Of a stretch of DNA of 64,000 nucleotides, positions 1-9,485 are shown piece after piece (the first letter of the stretch is position 1; each line of letters opens with the position of its first letter). The position numbers and the translations under genes are program-made. Where the stretch lies: positions 1,178,001-1,242,000 of the forward strand of contig OY969431.1 in NCBI GenBank assembly GCA_963699305.1. The letters are read 5' to 3'. Under the pieces are notes generated by a model. The model had not been told where the DNA came from and did no database searches. It saw only the letters and a list, made by a program, of their open reading frames with translations. Source of the DNA: JBGQAS01 sp963699305. GTDB taxonomy: Bacteria; Chloroflexota; Anaerolineae; Anaerolineales; Anaerolineaceae.

Positions 1-1593
1 ATATAGCCGTAAGACGATATTTTCCAAACCATCCATCGGGAAGAAGGAAGTGACTTTACACTGGTTGCATTGCTGGGCTTCGAGAGTATCTGTGATGAAT
101 ACTATTCTGTCATTTAATTCCGGAGCTCTGGGAAGTATTGTTGTCAGATCCATGCTGCTCGGACTGATGAGTGATACGGATTGACGCGCCACGTTGAAAG
201 TTACTTGTTGTGATTGTCCGATTATGCCTAGGTCGTTGTTTTTGGGAATCACGGTCGATGCATCAAAATTGGAGTAGATCTTATATTTCAATGTCAATAA
301 ACGTTCAACGCTTTGATCAACCTTTTCAGCAAATGCTGGGTCTTCTTCATATTTTTGTGTAAAAAATTCAAGTGTTCGGATGATGGTTGAGTATGAATCT
401 GCATCCCCAGAACCAATGAAATTATCCACGATGAGGAGATCGTTACCAGCAAGGAAGGCGTTCCGTGCGACTTGCCGGGCATCGAAGGATTGTCCTGACG
501 GATCAAAAAATCGACGCACTGCTTTGCTGCCCAGGTTATCACAGACGATGATCCCACCATTTTGTCTCCAACTTTCAAACGGTGTGAGCGCCAGGATTTG
601 TTGAAGAGCTGATGCATCAAAGCTTACTGGTTTGGTCGTCGCCCGGATGTTACCTTGAAAACCCTGGTAGCGGATGTGTGAAACCAATAATCCATCCGTA
701 ACGCTCGTTGCATCTGGTGCGTTCCCTGTGACGCTGAAAAATGGGGCCAGTTCAATTTGCTTGAGTGATTCGAGTGATTTCCGGACAGTGGCAACCTCGT
801 CTTCGGGGGGTCTGTCAGATCCACCCCGACCTGGGAAATGCTTCGCAATCACGACCAGTTTGGATTGGCTGCCCTGGTGAAGTCCCCGAATGTATGCCTG
901 GCTCAGTAATGACACCCAGTAAGGATCTCCTCCAAAAGTGCGAGTCCCGAGATCCTCGCCGCTTTCCGGCTGAACAACGTCGAGCACATCCAGTGAAGGT
1001 CCGATGATCATATTGAAACCCAAAGCATGTAATTCATTTCCCAGGATGCCACCTACTTGAGTAGCCAATTCGGTGTTCCAGGTCGCTCCAATCGACATTT
1101 CATCGGGTAAAGGAGTCATCCCTGATAAAATTTGGTCGTATGGGTATTGATCGCCTTCTTGTGAAATTGCGATAAAGAGAGGAATATTAATATCCTGATC
1201 TAATATTAAAGAAGGTGATCCCAAAGCATTATTAACTGCTGAAGATAAAGCAATGGATTGCAGATTGCTCGTCAATGCATACGCATCTGCAAGGGTCTGA
1301 CCTGCGCCTGTAAAATTGTCGTTGGCTGAGGATAAAATCACTCCACCAATCTGTCTGTTAGCAACCAGATCATAGATTTGCGATTTCTCGCCTGTATCCA
1401 TCCCCTTGAAAGAGACCAGGAAGAGTTGACCTACTTTTTCTTCTGGTGTCATGGCTGCCATTAATGCACGAGCTTTTATCGCCTGGTCGCTGAGTTGAGA
1501 ACTGGTTGTTGAAGGATTGGACGAGGTTATACCCATCAAGGTGGCAGCGACAATGAATAGAACAGGAAGGGTGATAATTAATTTCTTTATCAT
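1..1593 (-). CDS. Glycoside hydrolase family 3 protein, C-terminus cut by window edge
   Basis: The frame is open from ATG at 1593 to the window edge (531 residues seen). An N-terminal hydrophobic segment (MIKKLIITLPVLFIVAATL) suggests export or membrane anchoring. The following TIM-barrel matches GH3 of the NagZ type (beta-N-acetylhexosaminidase/beta-glucosidase): the MTPEEKVGQLF start motif, KHFPGRGGSDR at about residues 251-261, and VCDNLG around Asp352, where the GH3 nucleophile lies. In NagZ the loop reads KHFPGHG followed by a catalytic Asp-x-His dyad; here the second His is Arg and no dyad His is visible. Substrate is therefore uncertain. It lies 28 bases downstream of the phosphodiesterase gene and probably shares its operon. 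Confidence 0.8.
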   Translation of the reverse strand, partial: MIKKLIITLPVLFIVAATLMGITSSNPSTTSSQLSDQAIKARALMAAMTPEEKVGQLFLVSFKGMDTGEKSQIYDLVANRQIGGVILSSANDNFTGAGQTLADAYALTSNLQSIALSSAVNNALGSPSLILDQDINIPLFIAISQEGDQYPYDQILSGMTPLPDEMSIGATWNTELATQVGGILGNELHALGFNMIIGPSLDVLDVVQPESGEDLGTRTFGGDPYWVSLLSQAYIRGLHQGSQSKLVVIAKHFPGRGGSDRPPEDEVATVRKSLESLKQIELAPFFSVTGNAPDATSVTDGLLVSHIRYQGFQGNIRATTKPVSFDASALQQILALTPFESWRQNGGIIVCDNLGSKAVRRFFDPSGQSFDARQVARNAFLAGNDLLIVDNFIGSGDADSYSTIIRTLEFFTQKYEEDPAFAEKVDQSVERLLTLKYKIYSNFDASTVIPKNNDLGIIGQSQQVTFNVARQSVSLISPSSMDLTTILPRAPELNDRIVFITDTLEAQQCNQCKVTSFFPMDGLENIVLRLY

Positions 1594-1621
1594 TTTCAAC
1601 CAAATTGGTACTTCGAAATAT

Positions 1622-2380
1622 TTAGGTTTTAATCCCCAAATCATGATCATTTCGAAGTTTCAAGCTCAAAGGTATGTCATCCGTGATGATTCCATCCACT
1701 TCGAAAAGCAACATATTTTTGATATCTTTTTCGGTGTCGACAGTCCACACATTGACTTTGCGATGCCCATGGTGTTCACGGCGCACGAATCCGGTGTGAA
1801 CATCGGAAAAATGAGGGTGAACAAGTTCGGGTGTAATCCATTCTCCGATGAAGGAGCGCGAAAAAGCACCTGCCAATCCTGGTAACGCCAGGATCCCAGA
1901 AGGGGTTCTGGGTAGTAATTTCCGTATGCGTAATAGGGTCTTCGGAAGAAAACTCGAAAAAATGATCGAATTTTGCATGTTGTGCTTTTTTACCAATTCC
2001 GCAACTTTTTCGGGCAATTGATCCGAAGGATTCGCATAATTGGTTAATTCAATATTGATTAATATCTTCTTGCCGATGGATTCAAACACTTCCTCCAGTA
2101 AGGGGATTTTTTCATTATGGAATCGCTTATCGAACTTACTGCCGGCATCCAACGTTCGTATTTCAGCTAGGGATAATTTCCTTATCTCTCCGATACCATC
2201 CGTTGTTCGGTCCACGGTCTTGTCGTGGATGACGACGACGTGGCCATCCTTTGTAAGCTTTGCATCCAGCTCTACGCCATCCGCGTGATATTGTAAAGCT
2301 AGCTCGAATGCTGCGATGGTGTTCTCGGGAGCATGAGCACTGGCTCCACGGTGTCCAATGATGAGAGGAGAATTGGACAT
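1622..2380 (-). CDS. Glycerophosphodiester phosphodiesterase
   Basis: This cytosolic-type GDPD hydrolyses glycerophosphodiesters to glycerol-3-phosphate and an alcohol. The sequence shows the family signature: IIGHRGASAHAPENT near the N-terminus with the first catalytic His, then GVELDAKLTKDGHVVVIHD carrying the metal-binding Glu/Asp and second His, then DRTTDG. No signal peptide is visible. I chose ATG at 2380 (MSNSPLIIGHRG) because it sits directly after the stop codon of the upstream ATPase gene; a TTG at 2395 would overlap that gene. At 252 residues it has the usual length. It is placed between the AAA ATPase and GH3 genes on the same strand. Confidence 0.88.
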   Translation of the reverse strand: MSNSPLIIGHRGASAHAPENTIAAFELALQYHADGVELDAKLTKDGHVVVIHDKTVDRTTDGIGEIRKLSLAEIRTLDAGSKFDKRFHNEKIPLLEEVFESIGKKILINIELTNYANPSDQLPEKVAELVKKHNMQNSIIFSSFLPKTLLRIRKLLPRTPSGILALPGLAGAFSRSFIGEWITPELVHPHFSDVHTGFVRREHHGHRKVNVWTVDTEKDIKNMLLFEVDGIITDDIPLSLKLRNDHDLGIKT

Positions 2381-2381
2381 G

Positions 2382-3727
2382 CTACAACTCAACAAAGTAG
2401 GATTCTGCAGCCTTGTCGATCATTTCATTCGTTAATTCAGGTTCAACAGAAAGGTAATGTGCAATATCCAGGATCTGGTCGCACAGATCTCGGGGATGGC
2501 TTGCGCGCATTTTCCTGTTCCGTTTGATATACCATTCCTGGAGCAGGTATGCCAATCCCTGATCATTATATTTGACGCCTTTGTCATCTGCCACGTGTTT
2601 AAAGATTTCACGGTAATCGTCGAAACTTGGGTCGATGATTTCAATTTTATGTCTGAGCCTTCGTAGGAATGCTTCATCTACTAATTCCTTCGGGGGCAGG
2701 TTTGTGGAGAAGATGACTAATACATCAAACGGGATTTCAATTTTTCGTCCCGTGTGCAAACTCAGATAATCGATCCTGTTTTCCAATGGCACGATCCAAC
2801 GATTTAAAAGGTCGCGCGGACGAACTTGTTGTCTGCCAAAATCATCGATCAGGAAAATTCCGCCATTGGCGCGCACTTGGAAGGGTGCCTCGTAAAACTT
2901 TAAAGTGTCGTCGAAGACGAGATCCAGACCCGCCAATGTCAACTCACCTCCAACCACCACAAATGGTCGTCGGATTTTTACCCATCGTAGATCGCGTTTG
3001 ACCCCGGTTTTAGCGCTCCAACGCCTGTATCGGTTGTACCTTCATCATCAGCGACGACATGGTTGACGTTATCGAACATCTTGATGACCTGACCATCCAC
3101 ATACATGGCATAGGGAATATGGATGGATTGACCAAGGATCATGTTGCCGATCGCTCGTGCAACACTCGTTTTCCCATTTCCTGGAGGTCCATAAATGAAT
3201 ATGGATGTACCGGAATTAACCGCTGGGCCAAGTTTGTGAAAGACTTTTTCCGAAAGGGTCAAATGAGATAATATCGTTCTCATCACACGGCTTGTCACCT
3301 GCATCCTGCTCCGGCTTTGTCTGCGTACCGATTCGTTGTAAAGCTCCAGGGGAACGGGTGCAGGACCTGCGTATTGGCTCCGCTCCAGTGCTTCCCTAGC
3401 TCGCGCAATGCCCGCTCCTGTAATGGAATAGACGTATGCACCTTCGCCCAATCCTACTTGAGCGGAACGGATTTCTATCGATTTTTCCTTTTTAAGCGCT
3501 TCCAATAATTGATCGACAACTCCTGTGAAGGGTAATGCAATCGCTTCGGCTATTTTGAATCCGGATTGATACCCTTGAAAATACATGATTTTTAAAGTGA
3601 GATCCTGAAGCCATAAAGCTGGTAATCCTGTATCTTCAACTTTTTGAATGGGGGTGGGAATAAATTGACTGCTGCTGGGAGGTATTACCCCCGGTTTGGC
3701 ACCAGCGGTTGCAGAATTTGTTTCCAT
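2382..3727 (-). CDS. AAA-type ATPase with N-terminal winged-helix-like region (frameshifted)
   Basis: Two adjacent frames form one protein. The first (3727 to 2978) holds an N-terminal region of about 130 residues that may be a small winged-helix or effector domain, then Walker A GPPGNGKT at residues 180-187. The second frame continues with the Walker B-like GGIFLIDDFG and a C-terminal AAA lid (VIFSTNLPP, FLRRLRHKIE). Shifting frame near 2980-3011, a stretch with TTTT and CCCC runs, gives a continuous product of about 448 residues. The function is not recognised; similar proteins are usually annotated simply as ATPases. GAGGT lies upstream of the ATG. The break may be a sequencing error or a real mutation. 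Confidence 0.72.
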
Positions 3728-3800
3728 ATGTGGTTACCTCGAAAATAGAATAATTGCAATCAAATTATAGCACGCCCATTGAATTTGCTTTTTTCAACGC

Positions 3801-3829
3801 TTGCAGGTCAATTCTTGTACACGTATAAT
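3801..3829 (+). promoter_or_regulatory. Sigma70-type promoter for a leaderless glycosyltransferase mRNA
   Basis: TTGCAG at 3801-3806, a 17-base spacer, then a consensus TATAAT at 3824-3829. The expected start of transcription is at the ATG at 3837, so no ribosome binding site is present. Confidence 0.6.
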
Positions 3830-3836
3830 TTATGAA

Positions 3837-4520
3837 ATGATAATTTCTGTCGTGATACCTTGTTTCAATGAAAAAGACACAATTGCAGAAATCATCCGTC
3901 GCGTGGTTGCCACAGCATTGGTGGATGAGATCATCGTGGTGGATGATGGATCCTCGGATGGAACGGATAGAATCGTCGCATCTCTGAAAAAGAAATATGC
4001 GCTTAAACTCGTGAATAATCCGAAAAACCTTGGGAAAGGCGCCGCTGTTCGCGCAGGCATCCGTAAAGCTGCAGGTGACGTGGTAATTATTCAGGATGCT
4101 GACTTGGAATATGATCCGCGAGATTATCCTGCTCTCCTGAAGCCGATTCAGGAAGGTATCGCTGATATCGTTTATGGCTCTCGGTTTCTTGGGGGTGCTC
4201 GCAGGCCAATTTTATTCTGGAATATGGTCGCGAATAAAATATTAACCTTTGTGACAAATATTCTTTACAACAATATCTTGAGCGACATGGAAACTGGTTA
4301 TAAGGTTTTTCGTCGTGAGTTAATTAAGGATCTGCCTCTTAGATCGAAACGCTTTGATTTTGAACCAGAATTCACCGCCAAGGTGTTAAAACGGAAATAC
4401 CGGATCTTTGAAGTGCCTATCACATTCAATCCACGCGAGTATTCACAGGGAAAAAAAATTAAAATGGGTGATGCGTTTATTGCTCTTTGGACATTGCTCA
4501 GGTACCGTTTTTCGGATTAA
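3837..4520 (+). CDS. Family 2 glycosyltransferase, dolichol-phosphate-mannose-synthase type
   Basis: This GT-A fold enzyme transfers a sugar from a nucleotide sugar, probably to a polyprenyl phosphate. Seen: the SVVIPCFNEKDT start of the fold, EIIVVDDGSSDGT for nucleotide binding, DVVIIQDADLEYDP with the metal-binding DAD, and the acceptor region DMETGYKVFRREL. The protein is 227 residues and lacks C-terminal membrane segments, so it probably associates with the membrane peripherally. The ATG at 3837 is chosen over a TTG at 3801 because the -35 box overlaps the latter. Its 3' end overlaps the convergent transporter gene by 78 bases. Confidence 0.85.
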   Translation: MIISVVIPCFNEKDTIAEIIRRVVATALVDEIIVVDDGSSDGTDRIVASLKKKYALKLVNNPKNLGKGAAVRAGIRKAAGDVVIIQDADLEYDPRDYPALLKPIQEGIADIVYGSRFLGGARRPILFWNMVANKILTFVTNILYNNILSDMETGYKVFRRELIKDLPLRSKRFDFEPEFTAKVLKRKYRIFEVPITFNPREYSQGKKIKMGDAFIALWTLLRYRFSD

Positions 4521-5430
4521 AGTCTTTCCCCGCAGTTGTACTAACAGCACACCACATACGGCAATGATCATTCCGATAATTTCCTTTAAATCGAGTATTT
4601 CACCAATAAATATCCATGAAAATATTCCAACCAGGACAAGCATGCCGCTATTGATCATGCTGGCTTCAATAGCTGACAATGTTTGCAGGCAGTAATTCCA
4701 TATCGCGAATGCCAGGGCTGTGTTGACCAGAGCCATGATCAATATAATGATCCAGTTTTGCCATGATATGAAAGCAAATCCCTGGAATGCAATATTAGAA
4801 ACAAATAGAAAACACGATCCAACACCGATGGAAATGGTTGTAACGGTTAATGGGTGCAGGTTTTCGTCTCTATTGATTTTTCTTCCTAGAATCGACGCGA
4901 TGACATTGGATGCCAATCCAATGATTACAATAAAAATCCCTATAGCTTGATTCTTTTCAAATACCACCGGTAGAAAATATATCAAGATTCCGCAGATCGT
5001 AAAACTCACTCCAATCCATTGATACCATGTCGGTGATTCTTTAAGAAATTGGTTGCTGAAAAGTGCCACAAATAATGGAGTAATGTTCAATATCAGACTG
5101 ACTGCCACGGATGGAAGTAGCGATAAACCAAAAAAAAGTGTCCCTTGTGCAAGGAAGATACCAAATATGCCCAGAAGAATTAAGGACACCCAGTTGCTTT
5201 TTGAGATCCCTTTTAGAGAAGCGTAATTCTTTTTTCTCACCACAAGAAACAAAAGAAATACAAAAGCCAGGCTATAACGCAAACTGACAAAAGTTAAATG
5301 GGGGAACTTCTCTCAATCCGATCTTGATCATCACCCAGGATGTTGCCCAAACGACCGTGACAAAAAATGCCAGGAGGATAGCTGTAGTTCGGGAAGGTTT
5401 TGATGATAGCGTGATCCTGGATTTACTCAT
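4443..5430 (-). CDS. EamA/DMT family transporter (frameshifted)
   Basis: A hydrophobic protein with about ten membrane segments in two EamA repeats, a family that exports amino acids or other metabolites. The 5' part (from ATG at 5430) reads MSKSRITLSSKPSRT, then a first helix ending VVWATSWVMIKIGLREVPP. The frame then breaks at a run of five G on the plus strand (5300-5304) and resumes as LTFVSLRYSLAFVFLL in another frame, to the stop at 4443. The start overlaps the recJ stop by 8 bases, so it is the third gene of an alr-recJ-transporter operon. The C-terminal tail runs into the convergent glycosyltransferase gene and may be longer than in relatives. Substrate unknown. Confidence 0.78.
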
Positions 5431-7111
5431 GGATTGCTGGCTTTACATCTCTGACATTCAATTGCAATCTCTCAACCCCATTGAAAACGTTTTTTTCATA
5501 TGAATAGACTACATCTACCCTGCCTTTGGATAATTCATCTTTCATCGCTCCTAAGCGGAACGCAATGGCGTCAAATGTTATCAGATCATCCGTTAAATTC
5601 ATTTTTAAGTGTTTGGCATCCATGCCAACTGTTTTTGCCTGGACGACCTTAAGGTTTTTCGATATAAATAATGGTTCAGGATTGGACATTCCCGTCGGCT
5701 GTATCAATGCAAGATAATTAAGCAAGCCGGGTTTCAGATCCCGTAGCGGAATTTCACAATCGATCTGCAAGGATGGTTTTAGTTCTTCTTTTCCAATTTC
5801 CCTCTCTGCAATCATTTTCATTTTCTTTACAAATACGTCAACATTCTCGTTTCGAATGGTGAATCCTGCTGCCATTGCATGTCCGCCATGTCGCACAAGC
5901 AGGTCGGCAACTTCATCCAGCGCACTCGTAATGTGAAATTCCGGTATGGAGCGGCATGATCCGCGTGTTTCTTTTTCATTGATGGATGCAACAATGGCAG
6001 GTCGGTAATGGCTTTCCATTAACCGTGACGCAGCTAATCCGACAACACCCTGGTTGAATTCCGTGTGAGCCGCGTACAGCAGAAAAGAGTCACCCTGATC
6101 CATGACCATCGCTTCTGCAGCTTCTTGAATCTCACGGGTTGCTTTTTGTCTTTCGCGATTTTGCGAATCCAGTTGAAATGCAAGCGGAGCAGCATGTGAG
6201 GTTTCTCTGGCTAATAGCAAATTTAACGCCGCGAGCGCGGATTCCAATCGTCCCGCGGCATTCAATCGAGGTGCCAGGGTGAATCCAATATCCGTGGCGT
6301 TTACCCTGCTGAGTTCCACCCCTGCAACGTTCGCCAGCGCTTTCAATCCCGCCCGTTTTCCTTGATGGATGCGTTCAATTCCTGCCTTCACAAATGCACG
6401 GTTTTCTCCCTGCAAAGGTACCACATCCGCAACGGTTCCAAGGGCAACCAGGTCCAACCATTCTTCGGTCTTAATCCCTTTTTCGGGAAACACAGTGGCT
6501 AGACCTTGAGCGATTTTATATGCCAGCCCCACACCAGCCAGGTCCTTGAATGGATATTGATCACCCACTTGCTTTTGACAAATTACGCAATATGCATCCG
6601 GGAGTTCGTCTTTGGGATGGTGGTGGTCGCTGATAATAAGGTCTATCCCTAATTTCTTCGCATGCTCTGCTTCTCGTGGGCTTCGGATTCCACAATCAAC
6701 CGTCACAACAACTGCAATTCCATCATTTTTTAAGAGCTCGAGTGCTTCGATATTCAACCCGTAGCCTTCGTCGAAACGGTTGGGGATGTATCCCCGGACT
6801 GTTCCCCCTAATTGTTGCAGACATTCTACAAGCAAGGTTGTGGCGGTGACTCCATCGACATCGTAATCGCCATAAATAGCGATGGGTTCATTTTCGATAA
6901 TCGCTTTTTTGAGCCGTACAACTGTTTTTTCCATTCCTGATAAAAGGAATGGATCGGCAATTTCATTTTTCCCGCCAAGGAAATGTTGGGCACTCGCATC
7001 GTCAACACATCCTCGGTTGAATAATATTTGCCGGATAGGCTCAGGATAAACCGCCAGCGCTTCCGATATTTCTGCTGGTATTTTTTCGTGAAGTATCCAT
7101 CGTTTTTCCAT
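5423..7111 (-). CDS. recJ: Single-stranded-DNA-specific exonuclease RecJ
   Basis: RecJ degrades single-stranded DNA 5' to 3' in recombination and mismatch repair. The DHH phosphoesterase motifs are intact: YGDYDVDGVTATT around residue 80, VTVDCGIRS, ISDHHHPKDE at 161-169, and ALGTVADVVPL. These are followed by APRLNAAGRLESA and the DHHA1 motif GGHAMAAGFT. Starting at ATG 7111 (MEKRWILHEK) gives 562 residues, typical of compact RecJ proteins. A longer frame upstream would run far into alr. The gene begins 18 bases after the alr stop, so the two are probably cotranscribed. All catalytic motifs look intact. Confidence 0.95.
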   Translation of the reverse strand: MEKRWILHEKIPAEISEALAVYPEPIRQILFNRGCVDDASAQHFLGGKNEIADPFLLSGMEKTVVRLKKAIIENEPIAIYGDYDVDGVTATTLLVECLQQLGGTVRGYIPNRFDEGYGLNIEALELLKNDGIAVVVTVDCGIRSPREAEHAKKLGIDLIISDHHHPKDELPDAYCVICQKQVGDQYPFKDLAGVGLAYKIAQGLATVFPEKGIKTEEWLDLVALGTVADVVPLQGENRAFVKAGIERIHQGKRAGLKALANVAGVELSRVNATDIGFTLAPRLNAAGRLESALAALNLLLARETSHAAPLAFQLDSQNRERQKATREIQEAAEAMVMDQGDSFLLYAAHTEFNQGVVGLAASRLMESHYRPAIVASINEKETRGSCRSIPEFHITSALDEVADLLVRHGGHAMAAGFTIRNENVDVFVKKMKMIAEREIGKEELKPSLQIDCEIPLRDLKPGLLNYLALIQPTGMSNPEPLFISKNLKVVQAKTVGMDAKHLKMNLTDDLITFDAIAFRLGAMKDELSKGRVDVVYSYEKNVFNGVERLQLNVRDVKPAIHE

Positions 7112-7128
7112 GATGCGTGTTTCTTGGT

Positions 7129-8259
7129 TTAGTTGATATAAAAGCGTGGTACACGGTCTGCTAATCCGCAAATGACCTCGTAGGTGATCGTCCCCCAGTC
7201 CTCCGCAAGCTCTTCCACGCTGATGCACGTTCCGTTTTGTTTACCGATCAGTACAACCTCGTCACCTATGGTGGCGTCAGGAACATCGTCTAATTTCACC
7301 ATGCATTGATCCATGCACACCGCCCCCACTACCGGCACACGTTTTCCCCGGACGAGCGCAAAGTTTCCATCTCTCCGGCGGAATCCATCTGCGTAACCAA
7401 TCGCAATGACTCCGATGCGTTCATCCTTTTTGGTGAAGTAATGGAAGCCATAACTCACGCCATGTCCCGCGGGCAATTCTTTCAAGGAAATTAGATGCGT
7501 CTTCCACTCCAGTGCAGGCTGGAATCCTTCCGGCAGTGGTGTGCCCGGGGATGATTGTAATCCATACATCGCGATTCCACTTCGTATCAAGTCGTATCGT
7601 CCATTGGGGAAATTGAGTGCTCCACTGGAATTCGCAGCATGCACCAGGCGTGGTTTAATCCCCAATTCACCCAATCCATCCAAAACTCTTTCAAATTCCT
7701 CGATTTGGGAAATGGTGCTGGATTTATTTGGTTCATCCGCGCAAGCGAAATGGGTGCAAACAGCTTCCAGGTCGAATTCTTTTTGTATCGACAACCATTG
7801 GATAAATTCCACCACATCCGCGGTGAAAATTCCCAGGCGACCCATACCCGTATCTACTTTGACGTGGATTTTTAACTTGCCGTTTATTGTCTTGGCGTGC
7901 TCCAAGTATTCACCGGCTACGGCTCGGTCGTAAACGGTGAGAGCAATATCTTCCCGGATGGCATCCACAACCCGTTTGGGTGGTGTATACCCAAGGATGA
8001 GGATGCGGCATTTCACCCCTGCCATGCGGATGGCGAGCGCTTCTTCAATACGTGCCACCCCCAACCAATTTGTTCCAGCCTCCACGGCTGCTTTTGATAT
8101 TTCCACCAGCCCATGGCCATAAGCATTTGCTTTTACGATTGGCATGATTGGTTTGCCAGCAATCTTCGTCATCAATCGAAGGTTGCTGCGGATGATCGCC
8201 AGGTCGATTTCCAGCCAGGTGGAACATGCTTCCTTATCGTTGTACCCTAGAATTTCCAT
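7129..8259 (-). CDS. alr: Alanine racemase
   Basis: PLP enzyme interconverting L- and D-alanine, supplying D-Ala for peptidoglycan. Lys43 in MPIVKANAYGHG is the Schiff-base lysine. The tyrosine of the opposite face is in GHGVSYGFHY, and AMYGLQSSPG and GAVCMDQCMV are family landmarks. Length is 376 residues. I chose ATG at 8259 over GTG at 8277 because a promoter -10 box overlaps the latter, and the mRNA probably starts at the ATG. It is divergent from tgt and heads an operon with recJ and the EamA transporter. It indicates that the cell makes a D-Ala-containing wall. Confidence 0.95.
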   Translation of the reverse strand: MEILGYNDKEACSTWLEIDLAIIRSNLRLMTKIAGKPIMPIVKANAYGHGLVEISKAAVEAGTNWLGVARIEEALAIRMAGVKCRILILGYTPPKRVVDAIREDIALTVYDRAVAGEYLEHAKTINGKLKIHVKVDTGMGRLGIFTADVVEFIQWLSIQKEFDLEAVCTHFACADEPNKSSTISQIEEFERVLDGLGELGIKPRLVHAANSSGALNFPNGRYDLIRSGIAMYGLQSSPGTPLPEGFQPALEWKTHLISLKELPAGHGVSYGFHYFTKKDERIGVIAIGYADGFRRRDGNFALVRGKRVPVVGAVCMDQCMVKLDDVPDATIGDEVVLIGKQNGTCISVEELAEDWGTITYEVICGLADRVPRFYIN

Positions 8260-8266
8260 GCGCCCA

Positions 8267-8295
8267 AGTATAACCACACGTTAATAATCGGGCAA
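8267..8295 (-). promoter_or_regulatory. Promoter of alr (leaderless)
   Basis: On the minus strand TTGCCC (8290-8295), a 17-base spacer and TATACT (8267-8272) are followed after 7 bases by the alr ATG. Predicted transcription and translation start coincide. Confidence 0.6.
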
Positions 8296-8329
8296 GGTTG
8301 TCGGGAAATACTTTTCCAATCAATTCGCT

Positions 8330-8335
8330 TATAAT
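8330..8335 (+). promoter_or_regulatory. -10 box of tgt (leaderless)
   Basis: A perfect TATAAT ends 7 bases before the tgt ATG at 8343. No convincing -35 hexamer or Shine-Dalgarno sequence is visible. Confidence 0.5.
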
Positions 8336-8342
8336 CTAACGA

Positions 8343-9482
8343 ATGCCTTCTGAACCATTTTTGTTTACCGTGGAAAAAAAGTTGGGGAATGCCCGGGCAG
8401 GTGAATTTCACACTCCGCATGGAGTAATCCCTACCCCGGTGTTTGCTCCCGTCGGAACTCAGGCTGCCGTGAAAGCCATCACCCCTGCCCAGTTGCAGGA
8501 TGTGGGTGCAACCCTCGTTCTAGCTAACACGTATCATTTGTACCTGCGACCTGGCGAAGAGCTTATTGCTGATTTTGGTGGGTTGCATTCCTTCATGGCA
8601 TGGAATCAGCCCATTCTCACCGATTCGGGTGGTTATCAAGTGTTCTCCTTTTCTAAGACGCGCAAGGTTGACGAAGAAGGCGTTTCATTCCGAAGCCACA
8701 TCGATGGTTCCACACACCGTTTCACTCCCGAAAAATCCATTGCCATCCAGGAAAAATTAGGCGCCGATATTATCATGGCTTTCGATGAATGCGCCGAACC
8801 TCACGATCGCAAGTACAATGAACGCTCGATGAAACGGACCCACGTCTGGGCAGAACGCTGCCTTAAAGCAAAGTCACGCTCAGACCAGGCGCTCTTTGGT
8901 ATTGTCCAGGGTGGGATCTTCCCAGACTTGAGGGAGGAATCTGCCAGGTTTATTTCCTCTTTGGATTTTCCAGGTCTCGCCATTGGCGGGCTTTCTGTTG
9001 GGGAATCAAAAAAAGACATGCATGCTATGATCGAGGTGGTAAATTCAATCCTGCCAGAAAACAAACCCCGCTATCTGATGGGTGTTGGTTCGCCCGAGGA
9101 TCTCATAAATGGTATCTTGCGCGGTGTCGATATATTCGATTGTGTTCTTCCAACTCGCCTGGCACGTCACTCTGCGGCTTTTTCCTCACTGGGACGAATC
9201 AACCTGATGAATACCACCTATACGCGTGATGCAAATCCAATTGAACCGGGTTGCACGTGTTATACCTGCAGGACTTTCCCCCGTGCTTATCTCCGTCATT
9301 TGATCATGGCCAAAGAGAGCCTTTCCGGGATTCTTATCTCTATCCACAACTTGCACTTCCTTATCAACCTTGTTCGCCAGGCTCGTTTATCCATTCTCGA
9401 TGGTTCATTTTCTTCTTTTTCTTCGCATTTTCTTGCCACTTATAAAACGAAGGAAAAGTTAGTTCCTGTTTTAAAGGAGTGA
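8343..9482 (+). CDS. tgt: tRNA-guanine transglycosylase
   Basis: Exchanges guanine-34 for preQ1 (or queuine) in tRNAs with GUN anticodons, a step of queuosine formation. Seen: the catalytic-pocket motif ILTDSGGYQVFS around Asp94, GGLSVGES, and the RNA-binding PTRLARHSAAF. A zinc site CTCYTCRTF is followed by a downstream His. Length is 379 residues, normal for bacterial Tgt. The mRNA probably starts at the ATG. The next gene, uppP, begins 4 bases after the stop with its own strong AAAGGAG site, so the two form an operon. No other queuosine genes are present here. Confidence 0.96.
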   Translation: MPSEPFLFTVEKKLGNARAGEFHTPHGVIPTPVFAPVGTQAAVKAITPAQLQDVGATLVLANTYHLYLRPGEELIADFGGLHSFMAWNQPILTDSGGYQVFSFSKTRKVDEEGVSFRSHIDGSTHRFTPEKSIAIQEKLGADIIMAFDECAEPHDRKYNERSMKRTHVWAERCLKAKSRSDQALFGIVQGGIFPDLREESARFISSLDFPGLAIGGLSVGESKKDMHAMIEVVNSILPENKPRYLMGVGSPEDLINGILRGVDIFDCVLPTRLARHSAAFSSLGRINLMNTTYTRDANPIEPGCTCYTCRTFPRAYLRHLIMAKESLSGILISIHNLHFLINLVRQARLSILDGSFSSFSSHFLATYKTKEKLVPVLKE

Positions 9483-9485
9483 AGC

